Assembly: GCA_028023455.1 (NCBI GenBank)
Contig: JAQFVV010006631.1
Coordinates: 356,374-420,373, forward strand
Direction: 5' to 3'
Source of the DNA: Epiperipatus broadwayi
Taxonomy: Eukaryota; Onychophora; Udeonychophora; Euonychophora; Peripatidae
Length of the DNA stretch: 64,000 nt
Shown here: positions 11,853 to 25,767 of the stretch, one piece after another
Layout of the letters: each line of letters opens with the position of its first letter
Position numbering within the stretch: position 1 is the first letter of the stretch
Notes under the pieces: generated by a model
The model's input: the letters and a program-made list of their open reading frames with translations, nothing else
What the model was told of the DNA's origin: nothing
The model's database searches: none
Made by a program: the position numbers and the translations under genes

Positions 11853-11966
11853 GGAGGACATTTCACATTCCTATCAAAGCATTGCTAACTTTGTAATGTT
11901 TGATGTTGCCAAAATCTTAACATTAAAAAGTTAGCAGTGTATTGATACGAATGTGAAAAGTCCTCC
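11853..11966. repeat. 114-nt foldback (inverted repeat, MITE or hairpin)
   Basis: The left arm starts GGAGGACATTTCACATTC and the right arm ends GAATGTGAAAAGTCCTCC. Pairing continues inward with scattered mismatches for about 50 bp per arm, leaving a very short loop. No clear target duplication is visible. It could be a tiny foldback transposon or a hairpin-RNA source. Confidence 0.7.
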
Positions 11967-12002
11967 AATCTCCGTTCTATACTATAGTAACTATAGTAAC
12001 CA

Positions 12003-12003
<1 letters not shown>

Positions 12004-12083
<80 letters not shown>
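12004..12083. repeat. (TTA)n microsatellite, left flank of LINE 3
   Basis: An uninterrupted trinucleotide tract of about 27 units abuts the 5'-truncated end of LINE 3. Confidence 0.97.
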
Positions 12084-13399
12084 CCCTTAAAATTGTTAAA
12101 GTTGTTCCTATTTTTAAGAAAGGATCTAGAGATTTGGTAAGTGACTATAGGCCTATTTCAATTCTACACACTGTTGCTCGAATATTTGAAAGATGTTTAT
12201 ATAATAAAATTATCTTGGATGTCTCTAAGATTTTGGCACCAGAGCAGCATGGATTTTTGCCTAATAGGTCCATTGAAACAAATTTGCTAATTATTTTGAT
12301 CACATTTCAAACTCAATTGAGAATCAATCTAGGTTAGATGTTGCTAATTTTGATTTGTCCAAGGCTTTTGATAGAGTTAATCATAAAATTCTTCTTCAGA
12401 AGATATGTAGGTTAGGTTTTGTCAAATTATTAATTAATTGGTTTGACTCTTTTCTTAAGGGTAGAATGTCTTGTGTGAGGTTTAATAATAAATTGTCATT
12501 ACCATATTATTGCTTCACTGGGGTGCCTCAAGGCAGTGTTCTTGCACCTTTATTATTTAATGTATACATTGATGACTTAAAACAGGCATTAAATTTTTGC
12601 ATCTTCTATGTTATGCAGATGATTGCAAAATGTTTAGGCATATTTATTCTATTAATGACTGTTTTTACTTCAAAGTGATATAGATAATTTCTTGAATTGG
12701 TGTGAATGTAATTATATAGATATAAAAATGGATAGGTGCTCCTTTGTCTCTTACTCTAGAAAATCTGAAATCTTAAGGTTTTCCTACTATATTGGTGATT
12801 CTAAAATTATAACAAATGATCATCAAAGAGATCTAGGAATAATATTTTCCAATAATGGGTCTTTTCATAATCACATTAATTTTATGGTGAATAAATCTCT
12901 TAAAATTCTAGGAGCTATTTACAGATATGGAAAAGCATTTAATAAATTTACAAAGATTAATCTTTTTATATCCTTAGTTCTTCCCATCTTGGAGTATGGT
13001 TCAATTATATGGAATCCTTATAACAGGACAGATATCATAAGAATTCAGTCTGTTTTTGACAAATTTGCAAAATTGAATAGTTTAGGTAATGAACAATATA
13101 TTGATTTACTGTTGAGACGAAACACAAGATATCTCAAGCTTCTTCATGGCTTTATTTCCCAGAATATTTCTGTATCTAATTTGCTTTCTAATTTAGGTAT
13201 TAAGAAACAGAATTATAATACTCATACTCACAATATTTTTGAACTGAAAATTTGTAAATCTGATGTATTAAAATTTCCCCATTTATTTCGTTTACCTAGA
13301 ACTTATAACAAAGATTTTGGTAATGATGATGTTTTTAATCTGGATTTTAAACAATTCACTAAAGTCCTCATAAAAAATATTATCCTTCATTTCATTTGA
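12084..13399 (+). pseudogene. LINE 3 reverse transcriptase remnant
   Basis: The first block (12134-12337) carries SDYRPISILHTV and EQHGFLPNRS. A frameshift near 12300 moves to the frame with DLSKAFDRVNHKILL and GVPQGSVLAPLLFNVYIDDL (12355-12600). A further frameshift near 12595 is needed to read CYADDCKMF, the catalytic box. Another near 12675 leads into the last block (12692-13399), with SYSRKSEILRF, LVLPILEYGSIIW and the thumb and C-terminal region. The protein ends at 13397-13399. It lacks the endonuclease and N-terminal RT, so it is non-functional. Confidence 0.88.
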
Positions 13400-13556
13400 T
13401 ATATTGCCTTTTTATTTATTTGTGCATTTTATTGTTTTTCTATTTTATTGATATTATTTTTTTGTTTTGTTTTTTAATGATTATTTAGATTTGTATATGA
13501 TAATGACATTATTGTGCAATGCTGTTGATATGTACATTAAATAAATAAAGAATTGA
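12084..13556 (+). mobile_element. LINE 3: 5'-truncated Jockey/I-like non-LTR retrotransposon
   Basis: This is a plus-strand fragment that starts inside the reverse transcriptase and ends with a 3' UTR and AATAAA near 13541. Its RT is clearly different from LINEs 1, 2 and 4: YRPISIL, DLSKAFDRVNHK, GVPQGSVLAPLLF and a YADD box. Both ends abut (TTA)n. Its 3' tail meets that of LINE 4 across the 13557-13714 tract, so the two are tail to tail. The clade name rests on motif style only. Confidence 0.88.
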
Positions 13557-13714
<158 letters not shown>

Positions 13715-16700
13715 CATCATCTTTCAAAAGGACTTTATTGAATATAACAAGAAAAAGGTTACATTTATAACTATTTTATCACATGCAGATGAATTGAAGT
13801 TAGTATAAATAAGTTGAAAATTGTAATTGGGGGAGGGGACAACAAAGTCAAAGGATATGCATGTGGTTTACAAATTTGGGTTTACATTTTTTTTTAAAAA
13901 TATATACATCCAATTAGTTTTGTGCACTCATAAGGCTCTTAGTTCTGTTTTTTATTAGTCTTTTTTCTTTATAATTTTGAGAGCTGTTGTAATATAGACC
14001 AAGTGGCTGTGTAAATCTTTTGGGATACAATTTTTCATCCCTTAAGCAAAGCTGTTCCATTTTGTTCCAGAATGTGTTTGGATGTGTTTTTGGATTTTTG
14101 TTGTACATGAAGGAGCATCTTGTACACCAAAGTAAAAATAATATAAAAATACTTGCTCGAATATGTGGGTAGCTACCCTTAACAAATGATTGTAAAAATA
14201 TTTGAATGTCACAATTTCTTTGCTTGTGTAATGATGGTATGAATGAACGAATATTATCAAATACAGGGCAGGTAAAAAGAAAATGTTCTTGTGTCTCAGT
14301 TTCTCTATTACATAACCAGCATATATCTTCTGTATTTAGGTAATGCCTTCTACATCTACAAAAGTGTAATGTTGCCAATGCTTCACGATGTAATTTGAGT
14401 AGAAAATCATAATATTTGGGCTCTAATGACCAGAATTTAAATTTTCGGGTTAGTTGTCTATTGTTAATGTTTAAAATTGGTCTTTTATTATTTAGGGAAG
14501 AGCAAATTCTCTGGTATACATCCCAATATTTAAATTTATCTAGAGATGGTGAAAAAATAATATTTGGAATGTTAAGAATTAGTGTAAGCAAGCTTTTCCA
14601 ATATCCACTGGTTTGTGGTGTTTTATCTGTTGGGGTAATCTTGAAGAACACTTTTATGTAAGGAAGTAAATTAGCACAGGCAGAAATGAGATTTAAGGTC
14701 TTTTGAATGTTAAAAATATGTATTGAATGTAGTCCTAAACCATTTTGTATTAGAGGAGCTTGAATACGTTTTGGTGAAACTGAAACAATCTTTTTCCCCA
14801 CAGCAACTTTCTACATAATGAGTTTATTTTATTAGTAAAACATTTAGTGTATTGTATTATTGGAGAATAGTATGTGATTCGAGTCATAATTAATAGATTA
14901 AACAGGGATACTTTTGAATACAACGAAAGGTTTGATTTTGAAAGTGAATCAATTATATTTTTTATTTTATTTTTAATTTTGTCTTGTATTTGTCGACACA
15001 ATTCTAGATTGCTCAAATAGAAGGGGAATCCCACAAAAGAGATGGGTTTTCCTTTAAAATGTTGTGTGTGAAATTGTCCTGTATATATTGACGTTGCAGA
15101 AGATTTATTCATGTTAAACTCCAGCTTGTATTTATTAGTGTATGAATTAAAAATTTTCAATAGAGTTGGGATCTGTTTTTTTTAGAAGTTAAAAAAATCG
15201 AGACATCATCCATGTAGGCAATACAGGAGATGTTTGCTTTCAGACCAGATATGTATATGCCTGATAATTCTGTTTCTATCATATTCAGTAAGAGATTGAT
15301 ATAGAAAGTAAAAAAGAGCACTTAGTGGTGAACCTTGTCGAATTGAACAGTATGGTACAAAAGAGTGGGAATTCTTACCATTAAGTGTAATATGTATTTC
15401 TCGACTTAATAGAAGATTGGTGATTAAATATATTAAGGATCTTGGCATTGTTGTGTCTGCTAATGCTTCAACAAGGAGTTCAATCGGAATCATATCAAAT
15501 ACTGATTTTGTATCCTGTTGGATTACAACTGGACTATATTTTTTTATTATTTCTGACAGAATCAATAACTGTTTTGAAAAGAAAAGCTGCTTGAATTATA
15601 GATGAGCCTTTCTTAGCAAACTGCATTTTAGATAGTATAGGTATAATATAGTGTTCTATTTTGTCTTTAATGATTGACTTCAGAAGTTTGATACCCAGAG
15701 GACTCATTGATATGGGCCTTAGATTGTTTAGTGTGTTAATTTTTTCATGTGTTTTGATAAATGGTTCTAGTAAAATAGGGTATAATCCATGTATATGATG
15801 GACCTTTTTGTTAAAAAGTTTGCTAGGTTACACAGATACTGAGCAGTACATTTTTCTAAATGCTTGAATACAAAGCACGGTATACCATGCATTCCTGGGT
15901 GACTGGAGTTTGGGGTTGATGCTAATTTTTGAATAAAATCTTTGGAAGTAAATACTATATCTTCTTCTGGCTCACTGAGAAAAAATGGTGCAGGGTTGAA
16001 TTTTTTTCTTCTCTTGAAGTTTGGATTTGAAATGTGTGTAGAGAGGTAGCAATGTGTTGTAGCCAGAAATTATATCTTCTTGTATTTTAATTGCTGTCAG
16101 TATGTGAGTTGATGGCTTTTGTCACAGTGCCCAAGGAATATAGTGTCTGGACCATGTGTGTGTCTGTGTCAAAAAGAGTTTCATTTTTTCAATCGCCAGG
16201 TATTCTCTAAGTTCTTCAGAGACTGATTGATAAAGCTTCTTCAGGGCAATCACATTTGAACAGCCTTGTTTATTTGTAGTACTATTTATGATTCTTTTGT
16301 GTGTTTCATCTACAAGAGCTAGAAGCCTTGAAGCGGCTGGGGTAGCCCTTGTTATGACATCAATTGTATACAAAATAATGTTAACAAAGGCTGTCCATGT
16401 TTGGACTGGATCCATTTCACTGTCTCAAAGTTTGAAGATATATATATATATATATATATATATATTTCTGAGAATAAATATTCTGGGGTTCGACATGGAA
16501 GGAGCACTCTAATTGTGTTTCCAATAGATGTTATTTGATCTGTGTATAAAATCATTCTGTAGTGAAACAATAATTGCAGAATGATCTGATAATGGTGAGT
16601 TTTTTATTGTTAGGCTGATCATGTGATATAACACTGGTGAGTAGAAGACCAGGTCAATTAATGATGAACACCTGCCATTATTAAATGTTATTGAATTCTA

Positions 16701-16919
16701 TGGTAAATAGCCTTCCTCACTTATGAGTGGTATGGATAGTAAGTGCAACCATTTTGTGATTAACCCATTGTTGATGGACGTGATGAGGACGCTATTTTGG
16801 AATTTATAATTTGAATGAATTTATTAATTGCTGTATAAATTGGAGGTAAATAAACAAATGCTACATTCAATGTAACTGTTTTATCATATAAGGTTATAAT
16901 TAATATGTGTGCATTTATA

Positions 16920-16972
<53 letters not shown>

Positions 16973-17303
16973 TTGAATGAATAAAAGGGGCAGGTTTTCA
17001 TTACTACTACTCCTGTTCCTGCTGAGGGTGAAAATGATGCTTGGTAGAATGCTGAGTATCCTTCATTATTAAGATAGTTAGATGGATTAATATGAGATTT
17101 GTTATAAATTTTTGGTTCAAGTAGCCCTAGCTAATGAGGTTGTATAATTTCAAGCCATTTTATTAGTTGATAGTTTTTTTTCTGGTGAGTTTAATCCACA
17201 GATGTTTAATGACACTATTTTTATTTTCATTACAGTTTCACTCAATAAAGACAGAACACACCTGTTGCAGTAATTAGATTGTAATTTTATATAGTTTTTT
17301 TTA
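13715..17303 (-). mobile_element. LINE 4: ORF2-only relative of LINEs 1 and 2
   Basis: The minus-strand sequence begins about 70 bp upstream of the ORF2 ATG (17230) and ends in a 3' UTR with an AATAAAG motif near 13734. Both ends abut (TAA)n tracts. ORF1 is absent; 5' truncation close to the ORF2 start is the simplest explanation. Two (TA)n tracts (16439-16465 and 16916-16968) interrupt the endonuclease part. Confidence 0.88.
13914..17230 (-). pseudogene. LINE 4 ORF2, endonuclease-reverse transcriptase, decayed
   Basis: It starts MKIKIVSLNICGLN at 17230, matching LINE 1 and LINE 2 ORF2. The endonuclease is shattered by frameshifts and (TA)n tracts. The RT shows DTKSVFDMIPIELL near 15515, IRQGSPLSALF near 15340 and an intact CIAYMDDVSIF near 15205. 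The C-terminal block 14801-13914 is open for 295 residues. It holds NGLGLHSIHIF and a Cys-His motif (CWLCNRETETQEHFLFTC), the post-RT zinc-finger-like region also seen in LINE 2. Confidence 0.85.
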
Positions 17304-19463
<2,160 letters not shown>

Positions 19464-19482
19464 AAGAAAGAAAGAAAAAAAC

Positions 19483-19789
19483 ACAATACATGGGTAAGAG
19501 AACAAACAGGTGTAATTGACCTCATTGAAAAAATTGAAAGACTAAAGTGGAGTTGGGCAGGACATATTGCTAGAAGAAATGATAATAGATGGTCAATTAA
19601 AATCTTAAACGGGATTACATGAGATTTTAAAAGACTCTTAATGAGACCACAAGTGAAATGGATGGATAAAAAAAGAAAGTGAGCAGGTGTGATGTGGAGA
19701 AAAGAAGCTAAAGATCTGATACGATGGTTTGAACTTGGAGAGACCATCCTGCAGTGGATTGATAATGGTTGATGATGATGATGTGTAGA
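19483..19789 (+). pseudogene. RTE-like LINE tail, broken C-terminus
   Basis: The translation includes ERLKWSWAGHIARRNDNRW near 19535-19600, then RPQVKWMDKKRK, AGVMWRKEAKDLIRW and GETILQWIDNG. This is the familiar tail of RTE-type and similar invertebrate LINE polyproteins. In-frame TGA codons near 19620 and 19680 kill it. The 3' end is a TGATGATGATG run, as in RTE-type short 3' tails. The fragment lies between two GATA tracts. Confidence 0.75.
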
Positions 19790-19809
19790 TAGATAGATGT
19801 TTGCGTAGA

Positions 19810-19813
19810 TAGG

Positions 19814-19898
<85 letters not shown>
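19810..19898. repeat. (GATA)n, second tract
   Basis: About 22 units, slightly impure at both ends. With the main array it brackets the RTE-like fragment, which suggests insertion into a pre-existing GATA tract. Confidence 0.95.
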
Positions 19899-19900
<2 letters not shown>

Positions 19901-21945
19901 ATAAATAGACAGATAGAAAGACAGACACAGACAGTGAGTTAATTAGTTATAAATTATTGTTTGAAATTTAGACATGTTTCCAGGAAAATGATCTTTTTAA
20001 AATAAGTATCTTTATAAAGTACATCTATATTTATTTTAATATATAAGCATCATTATTGTACAGGGTGTATTCTTAGTAATTTGTTCAATTTTTATTGTTA
20101 ATATTTTAGAATTTGTTTATTTATATAAATGTATTTTATCTTTAAATATTTTTGGTCTTCTGTGACTGTATGTTTTTCTAACATATTTAGTGTTTATTGT
20201 TTGATATATTAGCACATTTTTATCTCAATCCATTATAGTTAAAAGAAACATAGTCTGTAATGATATGATAGTACAAAAAATAGGGTTTGTAAGATGTTAT
20301 AAAAGTATTATATGATGAAATAAAATTTAATGTATAAAAACAACTAAGAATAATACAATGTACATGTTTACAGAGTATTGATGTAATGAGAGGCCATTGG
20401 AGATATTTAATTAATTTTTATAAACAATAAAAGAACACATAGAAAGTAGTACAATTATAATTTTTTAAAACTACTTGTATGCTCAATTTTAAAACAACGT
20501 TTCTTTAATAATATTCACATTTCACCAATATATTGATTGGCCCTTCTAAACTTATATAATATATAAAGATATACGTGATTTTATTTTTTTATTTCATATT
20601 TTAAAATTAATATCCGAGAAAACATTAATATTACTCATTTATTTAATTTTCATTATTATTTTATTGTAATAAAGTATAATTTTATGTTACTTAAAATAAT
20701 TTAATTTGCATATGTGTTTATTTTGATAGCACCCCACTCTTTTGACAATTTTCAATGGTCACATAATATTTTATTATATTTTATTTATATAAAATACCTG
20801 AAAATTTTTGTCTAATTTATTTTAAAATCATTATCGGATAGTATTCTAGAAATTATTGAATCACAAAAAAGTACTATTATATTTTGATAGTCATGATATA
20901 ATTAAGTAAATGTATATCTTCATATAATGAAGTTGTTTATTGACCTACAATCTATTTATATTTAATGTATTTAAATCCATACTTTCGGAATATATTTACA
21001 TTTAGTTTTTTAATATAATTGGATACGATAAAATTCTCTTTGATATTTAACTATATGTTTTTAAACGAATTTGTTTATTTTTTTAGTTAGAATATTTCAA
21101 ATTTGTGGGTTTCTTCCTTTTGTTATTCTTATCTTTTTGCCTTATGTGTCCCTCAAAAACTTGGCCCGTGTTGGTAATTTTGATAATTAGCCTTAAATTT
21201 TATGATATATAATATTTATTGGACGGTTTATGTTAATATGTAGAAATAGTTTTATTGTAGATGAGATTTCATTTCTGTCTAGTCGGATACATATACAGAT
21301 TTAAACCCAAATACAATTTAAATTAATTATGACATCATATTAACATATATAATTGTAAAAGTTAATTGCAGTATTAAAATTAATAAAATTTATATATAAC
21401 ATTGTTGTTATCCCTTTAAAATAAGTTGAAAAAACACTATTTCGAGGTAATAATTCAAAATATTAAAGAAATGAAATTTAAATCAATTCCATGGAAAATT
21501 TAATGTATTCAAATTTTTTTGTTGCTTTATTTATATCAATTGAGAATTTCAGCTACTGTTTATCCCTTCCATTATAATTGTTTATTATAATGCAGTGTAT
21601 TTAACTATGGCATTTCTAAATAAAAATAATAATAGTTCAATGGAATTTTAATTGGAAATTAAACACTATTGAAATAATAAAAGCTGAATCAGTAAGATAA
21701 ATCATTATTCAACTTCAAGTTTTAGTAAGTATTGCGGTTTCTTCCTCTAGTATGTACATGAAAGTCATTTGGAAAAAAAAATCCTACTTTAATATATACA
21801 TATCAGAAAACAATAAATTCTTACAACAGCTATAAAGGCACCAAGTCAGGTGCTGAAAAATGCTTTTTATGTATACAAAAACAAATTGATATTTATATAT
21901 TTGTAATAATTTATTGTTTTCTGATTATTGTTTTATGGAAGAACA

Positions 21946-22021
<76 letters not shown>

Positions 22022-23986
22022 TATTATGCTGAAACAGATTTTATATATTTTTAATAGCCTTAATTGAGGGGAGTATATTTCCAACCATTTTGCATTATAT
22101 AATTGATAATGTGGGTAAATCATTCATTTAAATTATGTTATATATAAATCATTCATAGTTTGTATCCATTAATTAAAATTTTAATTATAGCCTGTCTTGA
22201 AAACTATTGAATTTTTAATGAAGTCTATGACATTATTATCTCAAATAGCTTATAGACATTCATTACAAGAATTTGAATATTAATCTATATTCAGAAATTT
22301 AATAATGTGTTAACGCAAAACAATTTATTTGACTAGCATTTAGGTATTATCTTCATACTTACTGTTTCCCGAAAGAGATTTTAAAAACTGCTGACTTTCA
22401 GTGTCTGATTTAAATATTGTTTGATTACAAAAATTAACTATTAAACTTATATATAAAAGTTATTTATGTAATAAACATAAAAATGAAAAGAAGATATTTT
22501 TTGTAAACAATTAAAATTTGCTTTTATGTAAAAAACAACTTCAGTTTTATTTTTCAACTTACATTATTTTGGTATACATTTAATTAAATAAACCCTTTAT
22601 TAATTGCTGATAGAGGATAAGTTAATAGAATAATGTTTAGTTATGCTATTTAGCTATGATATATCTAAATAATATCCCATATACTTAAATGTAGTTTCAA
22701 ACACACACTTTTATAGACAGATAAATAGATAGACAGGTAGATAAGCAGAAATACATATATAATTAAGTAGATCAATATATAGTTAAATAGATATATACAT
22801 GCATACATAAGATATAAAGACTGATAAAGGGTGGAGTTGCTAAGACATTTTTAAAATGTTGATTCATTTCTTAAATATTCATAGTAAAAATGCTTTGTCA
22901 AATGCTTTGTGCTAATTTAAAGATTAAAAAAGTGTGCCTTCTTAAGAAGATCTATGTTTTTCTTATATATTTTTTTCTTTATGATGTGTAGTATATTTAT
23001 TTGTATACTATTTTTACTCTCTTGGGCTTAAGTAACAATTGAGTGTGACAAAGGGATAGTGTTTTAGTGGAATCATACTTATTTTCATTAGTTATGCTCT
23101 CCTAAATTTGAACTCATCATTTTTCTCATTTCAGTATTTAAGATTTAAATACATGTGAAATATTTAATGGTAATTGTAAAGACAAGTCTGCAACACCAGA
23201 AACATTTTGATGTACATTTGTAGACAATACTGTTTAGAATTTGATTTGTACATTAATTTTATATTAAAAAATGGTTCCATTTTTTACTAAGACTGTTTAA
23301 TGATATGTTTACACTTCATAAACACACACACACAATATTGTGCTGGTCAAAATCGTGTATTCATTCAACAAGACCAATAATCCAAGCAAAAGTACCTTGA
23401 ATCCAACCATGCACAAGATACATATGTCAGGACAAAGATGAATCCTAACCTATTTGCCTAAACTATTGTCTCTCTGACTAATGGATAATGTTTGTGATGA
23501 AACTAGCAGTGCTTGGTTTTATTCCATCCCAGCTGGAGGTCATGGTTCACATAGAGACTCAAAATAATAAAGGGTTTATATGAAAAATCAAATGATTTAA
23601 TGGATTCTGACGATTGCAGAATGGTACAGATATGATTTGATCGATTACTAATGGTTTGAGCCGTATTAATGATAATTGTTTATTACAACATTACAAAGAA
23701 GTGAATTTAAATCAAAGAAATATTTAAATAAATAGAGTAATTAACCTTAGAGATTGAGAGTGATGACAAACTAAGCTTATTTAAAATAACAATATTATAA
23801 GAATTTATTAAGGAATTTAGTACAAAATAAGTTAAGTCTTTGTTTATACAACTTGATTATTTTCTTTAATTCGTTTTGATGCGGCTTTGACAAACAATGT
23901 AAAAGTTTGTTAATTGGTCAGCCAAAAACCAATCAGCAATAAAATATTATTAGCCCTCTTCAAGATATTACAAATAAACTGTTATA
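19899..23986. other. 4 kb of AT-rich DNA, no gene seen
   Basis: There are only short open frames with no recognisable motif. It includes a (TA)n at 21949-22012 followed by (CA)n, and scattered imperfect GATA/TAGA near 22720-22800. A somewhat GC-richer patch at 23330-23560 resembles a decayed interspersed repeat but lacks identifiable ends. Confidence 0.7.
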
Positions 23987-24001
23987 TATATCAATATAGG
24001 T

Positions 24002-24041
<40 letters not shown>

Positions 24042-24056
24042 ACCTATATTGATATA
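23987..24056. repeat. 70-bp perfect palindrome with (TA)n core
   Basis: The arms ATATCAATATAGGTACA and TGTACCTATATTGATAT flank an alternating TA core. The right arm is the first 17 bases of the LTR-like copy at 24039, so the LTR terminus appears inverted-duplicated around the TA tract. Confidence 0.9.
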
Positions 24057-25761
24057 GGCACATATAATTTTATCTAAAATTATATTATTAAAATAATCTT
24101 TCGTTAAAGAGAAACATAAAATTAAATGTTGAGTTTATTGCAGCTTGTTTTCAGAAAAGATAAGAATCAAATAGTTTTCTATCGTTAATTTCAGAAGGGG
24201 AGAGGGGTGTTTCATTAGAGAAATTAAACTAAGGGTTATAAAAGGAAGTAAAGAGTTTTTATTAGTATTCGTAAAAATATAATTTAAAAAGTTAAAACAT
24301 ACAAATCTCTTTTCATTCAAGTTTAATTAAGGAAAAAATAATGTTAAAACTAATGTATGTGTGTATATATATGTGCGATTGTCAACAATAGAATAAATGT
24401 TATTATAAATAAATGAAAGTTAAAGAAGATTATTATTAAAAAACACGGCAATGATTATTAATTAAAATATAAAACATCTCTGCATGGCTATTACTAATTA
24501 AGCAATCTTCCAAAACACATTTATCAAAGGATTAATTGATAAAGAATTTTGACAACAGATATTTGCCGGAGGATATTGAAAAGAAAACATTTCATTGGTA
24601 TAAATACTGAATATTTTATCGGACAATCAGTTGAGACAATTAGTTCACAAATTTATTGAGTGAGTGCAGTTCAGAAATTAATTGAATCAGTTGAGTTAAT
24701 TATACCCAGAAACAAAATGCAGTGCTGAGAAGATTTTGGGAATTCACACCTCTCCACAGCCTAAAAAGTGCGATGAAAACAGCAAGATCTGCCCGTGAAA
24801 TAATGTCAACGTAACAACTTAGAAAATCTCCATCAGTATCTAATTGTCTCCAATAGTAATAATCGTGAATAATAAGGAAACTCATCAAGGAAACCTCCCA
24901 TCCAGCTGGAAGGATTCATACTGGAACCATTCATACTGGAAGAAACAACAAACAAGAAGAAAACAAAGTGTTAAATCTACGTTCAAAATCCTAGGTAAAA
25001 CGTTTGCTTATTTTTGTTTATACTGTAATAGCCATTGCATTGCATTAATTCGTACGAATCTTTCAAGAGTCTAATTATATGAACTCTATATCATACATAA
25101 ATGAACTATTGATATGTGTGATTAAAATTCAAATGCTATGTAATACTTTATTATTATTATGTGTGTGCATGAGTTAATATGTGCTTGATCCTTATATCAA
25201 TATTATTAGTCAAAGTAGATAAATTCTCAGTGTTCTGTTAAGAAAATATTCAAGAATATTTAAAATATTTAGAATGTTAATTTAAAATATGCGTGTGTTT
25301 TATTAGAAGTATAAAATGTTTAAATTTAATAAATAAATGTTAGTTAATAAATTATCTTTAAAATTAAACTTTATTTGTCGTTCAATTCTTTTTATCAATT
25401 CTTTTAACAAATTCTTTTATCAATTCTTTTAATCACTAATTAAGTATAACCTATTAGTGATTACAAACAACTGAGCTAGTCATGGATTTAGGCATTGAGT
25501 TAGTGGCCACTGTTCAAAGTGCGTTGTCTATTCTTTTAGTATTCTTTTAGAATAAGCAGCTGGCGCTCGTGTTTATACACAAACAAAAAAAAGTGCTTTG
25601 AACTTGGTGTTGAACTCAACAGCCGAGAAGAAGCTATGTCCTGGAAATGTAATGTTAGTTATATACCTTATAGCTATCGTTTGGGCATACATACTCTCCG
25701 AGTATGTTCTTCTCTGCCTAAGATGCCGGTGTTACGAATGCACATATTCGAACATGGTTCA
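24039..25761 (+). mobile_element. LTR-family copy A, apparently a solo LTR
   Basis: It is homologous along most of its length to copies at 58556-60163 and from 62982. Shared blocks include the start TGTACC(N)ATATTGA, AGAAGGGGAGAGGGG near 24195, GATCTGCCCGTGAAATAATGT near 24785 and AATCCTAGGTAAAAC near 24987. A TGGCGC block follows at 25561 and a GTTGAACTCAACAGCCGAG block at 25609. The right end, GGTTCA at 25756-25761, corresponds to GGTACA in the other copies. The next element starts seven bases on. No internal coding region is attached. Confidence 0.6.
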
Positions 25762-25767
25762 AAATAT

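Noticed and set aside
25561-25580. TGGCGC block as primer-binding site directly after the LTR (also 52731 and 59939)
   Set aside because: Homology between copies B and C continues about 225-250 bp past it and stops at GGTACA, so I placed the LTR end there. The block may still matter, and this boundary is open.
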